A DNA stretch of 21,968 bases from Dehalococcoidia bacterium. Its GTDB lineage: Bacteria; Chloroflexota; Dehalococcoidia; Dehalococcoidales; CSSed11-197. The position numbers and the translations under genes were made by a program. Under the pieces are notes generated by a model, which did no database searches, had not been told where the DNA came from, and saw only the letters and a program-made list of their open reading frames with translations. The stretch lies in the NCBI GenBank assembly GCA_003552785.1, contig PUOQ01000002.1:1-21968 (forward strand), read 5' to 3'. Shown here one piece after another: positions 19,305-21,968 of this stretch. Position 1 is the stretch's first letter, and each line of letters begins with the position of its first letter.

Positions 19305-21968
19305 TTGACTGTTGATTTAAAACCGCTAAGAACATATATCAAGTCTATAGAACAGGAACTGGCTGCCGGCAACGCAACCGAACACACCCATCGCTCGGCT
19401 TTGAAAACCCTGATTGAAAGTTTAGGCCAGGGGATAATTGCCACCAATGAACCACGAAGGATTGAATGCGGTGCACCGGATTTTATTATCTCGAGAGGTT
19501 CAGTAACAATTGGTTATGTTGAAGCCAAAGACGTCGGCAAAAGCCTCAATGAAGCTGAAAAGCTTGAACAACTGAAGCGTTACCGTGATTCCCTCAGCAG
19601 TTTGATTCTGACTGATTATCTTGAATTCCGCTGGTACGTTAATGGTGAAATATGGTTGAAAGCCAGCCTTGGGAGCCCCGGCAAAGAAGGTAAAATCAAA
19701 AGGAATGATGAAGGCATCCAGGCGGTTGCCGGGCTTTTAGCAGCTTTCCTTGCCCATGTTGCAGAAAAAGCAGGCACGCCCAAAGAGCTGGCCGAGCGCA
19801 TGGCAAAACAGGCCCATCTCATAAGAAATCTGATAATCAACACTTTTCAAAGTGAACCTGAAGGAGGCAGCCTGCACACACAACTACAAGCCTTTCAGAA
19901 TAACTTGATACCGGACCTTTCGCCGGAAGATTTCGCAGATATGTATGCCCAAACAATTGCTTACGGGCTTTTTGCTGCTAGATGTACTTCAAATAACGGT
20001 ACAGCTTTTACCCGGCTGGATGCTGCTCAAAACCTGCCCAGGACCAATCCTTTTTTGAGGAAGTTATTCCAGTATATTGCCGGCTATGACCTGGATGACC
20101 GCATCGCCTGGCTGGTGGATGACCTTGCACAGGTGCTCGCCCAGGCAGATATGGAAGCTGTTTTAAAAGACTTTGGCAAACGCATCGGCAAAGAAGATCC
20201 CGTGGTTCACTTTTATGAAACATTTCTTACCGCTTATGATGAAAAGGTAAGGAAAATGCGTGGGGTGTACTATACCCCTGAATCAGTTGTTTCCTACATA
20301 GTACGCTCCATTGACCATATATTAAAAACCCGTTTTAGCAAACCCCACGGGCTTGCAGACAAGGATACTTACATCCTTGATCCGGCTGTAGGCACTGCCA
20401 CTTTTCTATACTCGGTAATCAATAACATCTATCACTCATTTGTGTTTAAAGGCCAGCAGGGTGCGTGGGATGAATATGTTGCCAGGCACCTGCTGCCCCG
20501 TATTTTTGGGTTTGAGCTTTTGATGGCGCCGTATGCCATTGCGCATCTCAAACTGGGTTTGCAGTTGCAGTCTACCGGCTATAAATTCCAGAGTGACCAG
20601 CGGCTGGGTATTTACCTTACCAACACACTCGATGAAGCCGTAAAAAGGTCGGATGCCCTTTTTGCCCAGTGGATAAGCGAAGAAGCCAGTGCTGCTTCCC
20701 GGGTAAAAAACGAAGAACCTATCATGGTGGTGCTGGGAAACCCGCCTTATTCCGGACATTCAGCAAATAAAGGCAGCTGGGCAAAGCAACTGGTTGAAAA
20801 ATACAAGACTGTTGATGGCCAACCTCTGGGAGAGAAAAACCCGAAATGGCTGCAGGATGACTACGTTAAATTTCTTGCTTTCGGCCAATGGCGCATAGAA
20901 CGCACCGGGCAGGGAGTTCTGGGCTTTATTACCAACCACAGCTATCTTGACAACCCCACCTTCCGGGGTATGCGCCAGTCGCTAATGAATACATTTACGG
21001 ATATTTATATTCTTAATCTCCATGGTAATACCAAGAAAAAAGAAGTCGCTCCGGATGGCAGCAAGGATGAAAACGTTTTTGATATTCAACAGGGTGTATC
21101 TATATGCTTGCTGGTTAAAGAAACAGGCAAAGAACAACCGTGCAGGGTTTACTATTCCGACCTTTGGGGAAATCAAGAAATAAAATACAAACAACTGGCA
21201 GATACCTGTATTGCCAATTCTGCCTGGAGCGAACTCAAACCTACCAGCCCGTATTATTTATTCGTTAATAGAGATGAAGAAGATTTGGAAGAATACATGC
21301 ACGGCTGGAAAATAACCGATATTTTTCCTGTGAATAGTGTCGGCATTGTTACGGCCAGAGACGAGTTAACGATCAAATGGAGCATAATAGACATTGCTGA
21401 AACCGTGAGGGAATTTGCCTCACTTAAAACTGAAGACGCCAGACAACAATATAACCTTGGGAAAGATGCGCGGGACTGGAAGGTGGAATTAGCACAAAAA
21501 GACCTTAAAGAATCAGGGATAAAAAATGAGAAGATTGCCCCAATTCTATATCGTCCATTTGACGTCAGATACACCTATTATACCGGACGCTCCAGAGGCT
21601 TCCACTGTATGCCGCGAGGAGGTGTTATGCGCCACATGCTGAGTGAAAATAATTTAGCAATGTGTATCGGCAGGGCTGGCCAAGTAGTTGGTAGCGACAC
21701 GTGGAATATCGTTTTTTGTTCTAGGTTAATACAGGATTGTAATCTGTTTTATCGCGGTGGTAATGCGAACTTCCCTATTTATCTCCACCCCTCCGAAGGT
21801 GAGATGCAGTTTGATGGTGGCAAACGGCGCCCTAACCTGAATCCGGTATTTATTCAAGAGTTCTCGAAGAAGCTGGGGTTGAACTTCGTTCAAGATGGTA
21901 GGGGTGATCTTGACCAAACCTTTGGTCCTGACGATGTGTTTAACTACGCCTATGCTGTATTTCACTCA
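19305..21968 (+). CDS. Single-chain restriction-modification enzyme: nuclease + N6-adenine methyltransferase + specificity domain (3' truncated by window)
   Basis: The frame is open for 888 codons to the window end. Residues 1-110 form a PD-(D/E)XK nuclease: APDF (D59) and GYVEAKD (E73, K75). A helical connector (about 115-310) has no Walker motifs, so the helicase of classical type ISP enzymes is absent. From 318, MRGVYYTPESVV opens a gamma-class N6-adenine methyltransferase with motif I DPAVGTATF (from D359) and catalytic motif IV NPPY (479-482). Beyond about 600 the sequence resembles the type ISP C-terminal specificity domain, including LYRPFDVRYTYYTGRSRGFHCMPR in two pieces and FNYAYAVFHS at the edge. 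One polypeptide would methylate and cut, as in type IIG/ISP-like systems. TTG 19305 is chosen because GGAGGG lies 8 nt before it and homology begins soon after. No separate specificity subunit is visible. Confidence 0.88.
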   Translation, partial: MTVDLKPLRTYIKSIEQELAAGNATEHTHRSALKTLIESLGQGIIATNEPRRIECGAPDFIISRGSVTIGYVEAKDVGKSLNEAEKLEQLKRYRDSLSSLILTDYLEFRWYVNGEIWLKASLGSPGKEGKIKRNDEGIQAVAGLLAAFLAHVAEKAGTPKELAERMAKQAHLIRNLIINTFQSEPEGGSLHTQLQAFQNNLIPDLSPEDFADMYAQTIAYGLFAARCTSNNGTAFTRLDAAQNLPRTNPFLRKLFQYIAGYDLDDRIAWLVDDLAQVLAQADMEAVLKDFGKRIGKEDPVVHFYETFLTAYDEKVRKMRGVYYTPESVVSYIVRSIDHILKTRFSKPHGLADKDTYILDPAVGTATFLYSVINNIYHSFVFKGQQGAWDEYVARHLLPRIFGFELLMAPYAIAHLKLGLQLQSTGYKFQSDQRLGIYLTNTLDEAVKRSDALFAQWISEEASAASRVKNEEPIMVVLGNPPYSGHSANKGSWAKQLVEKYKTVDGQPLGEKNPKWLQDDYVKFLAFGQWRIERTGQGVLGFITNHSYLDNPTFRGMRQSLMNTFTDIYILNLHGNTKKKEVAPDGSKDENVFDIQQGVSICLLVKETGKEQPCRVYYSDLWGNQEIKYKQLADTCIANSAWSELKPTSPYYLFVNRDEEDLEEYMHGWKITDIFPVNSVGIVTARDELTIKWSIIDIAETVREFASLKTEDARQQYNLGKDARDWKVELAQKDLKESGIKNEKIAPILYRPFDVRYTYYTGRSRGFHCMPRGGVMRHMLSENNLAMCIGRAGQVVGSDTWNIVFCSRLIQDCNLFYRGGNANFPIYLHPSEGEMQFDGGKRRPNLNPVFIQEFSKKLGLNFVQDGRGDLDQTFGPDDVFNYAYAVFHS

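Noticed and set aside
1..21968. tRNA or rRNA genes, CRISPR arrays, insertion sequences, prophage ends
   Set aside because: Intergenic stretches were read for cloverleaf arms, regular repeats, transposase frames and terminal repeats; none was seen.

Overview
The window is a gene-dense bacterial chromosome segment of roughly 45-50% GC. It looks like a member of Chloroflexota, most likely class Dehalococcoidia. That placement is an inference from protein character (the FtsZ/tubulin-like GTPase next to gap, the DUF6125-type protein, the QueG-like Fe-S protein) and from the housekeeping gene set; no 16S gene is present to confirm it.

Layout. (1) 1-4922, plus strand: the 3' end of pth, an SLOG/LOG-like nucleotide-binding protein, then a tight cluster eno - TcmP-like - 2-hydroxyacyl-CoA-dehydratase-like - gap. 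The two middle genes are unusual. They are coupled to each other by an ATGA overlap, the first overlaps the eno 3' end by 50 nt, and gap starts 1 nt after the second. (2) 4923-6232: an FtsZ/tubulin-family GTPase with its own strong promoter, a palindrome lying on the -35 box, and a hairpin terminator. (3) 6233-9346: dnaX-ybaB-recR-csaA, the common replication/recombination cluster. (4) 9347-14201: recO, then lysS - unknown acidic protein - serS - membrane-anchored LEA2-like protein. (5) 14202-15800, minus strand: a secreted protein with CxxCxGxG-type motifs and a queuosine-precursor transporter (YhhQ family) preceded by an overlapping 35-codon ORF and an operator-like palindrome. (6) 15801-17665, plus strand: plsY, a protein made of two copies of a Cys-rich helix-turn-helix-like unit, and a short QueG-like double [4Fe-4S] protein, ending in a bidirectional terminator shared with (7) tatA-like (minus strand), whose product carries an unusual second membrane helix at its C terminus. 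(8) 18133-21968: a DUF6125-type protein, a 400-nt intergenic region with tandem promoter-like boxes, and a large single-chain restriction-modification enzyme (PD-(D/E)XK nuclease + N6-adenine methyltransferase + target recognition) that runs off the window end.

How the parts fit. Most of the window is core metabolism and information processing: glycolysis, DNA replication and repair, tRNA charging, phospholipid synthesis and protein export. The less ordinary parts are the TcmP-like/HgdB-like pair inside the glycolytic cluster, the duplicated C-x30-C-x3-C protein beside a truncated QueG-like Fe-S protein and a queuosine-precursor transporter, the two-helix Tat protein, and the R-M enzyme. Several genes (SLOG, dnaX, plsY, DUF6125) have a -10 box, usually an extended TGnTAnAAT, only 6-14 nt before the start codon and no Shine-Dalgarno, which points to leaderless or nearly leaderless transcripts. 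No tRNA, rRNA, CRISPR array or insertion sequence was seen.
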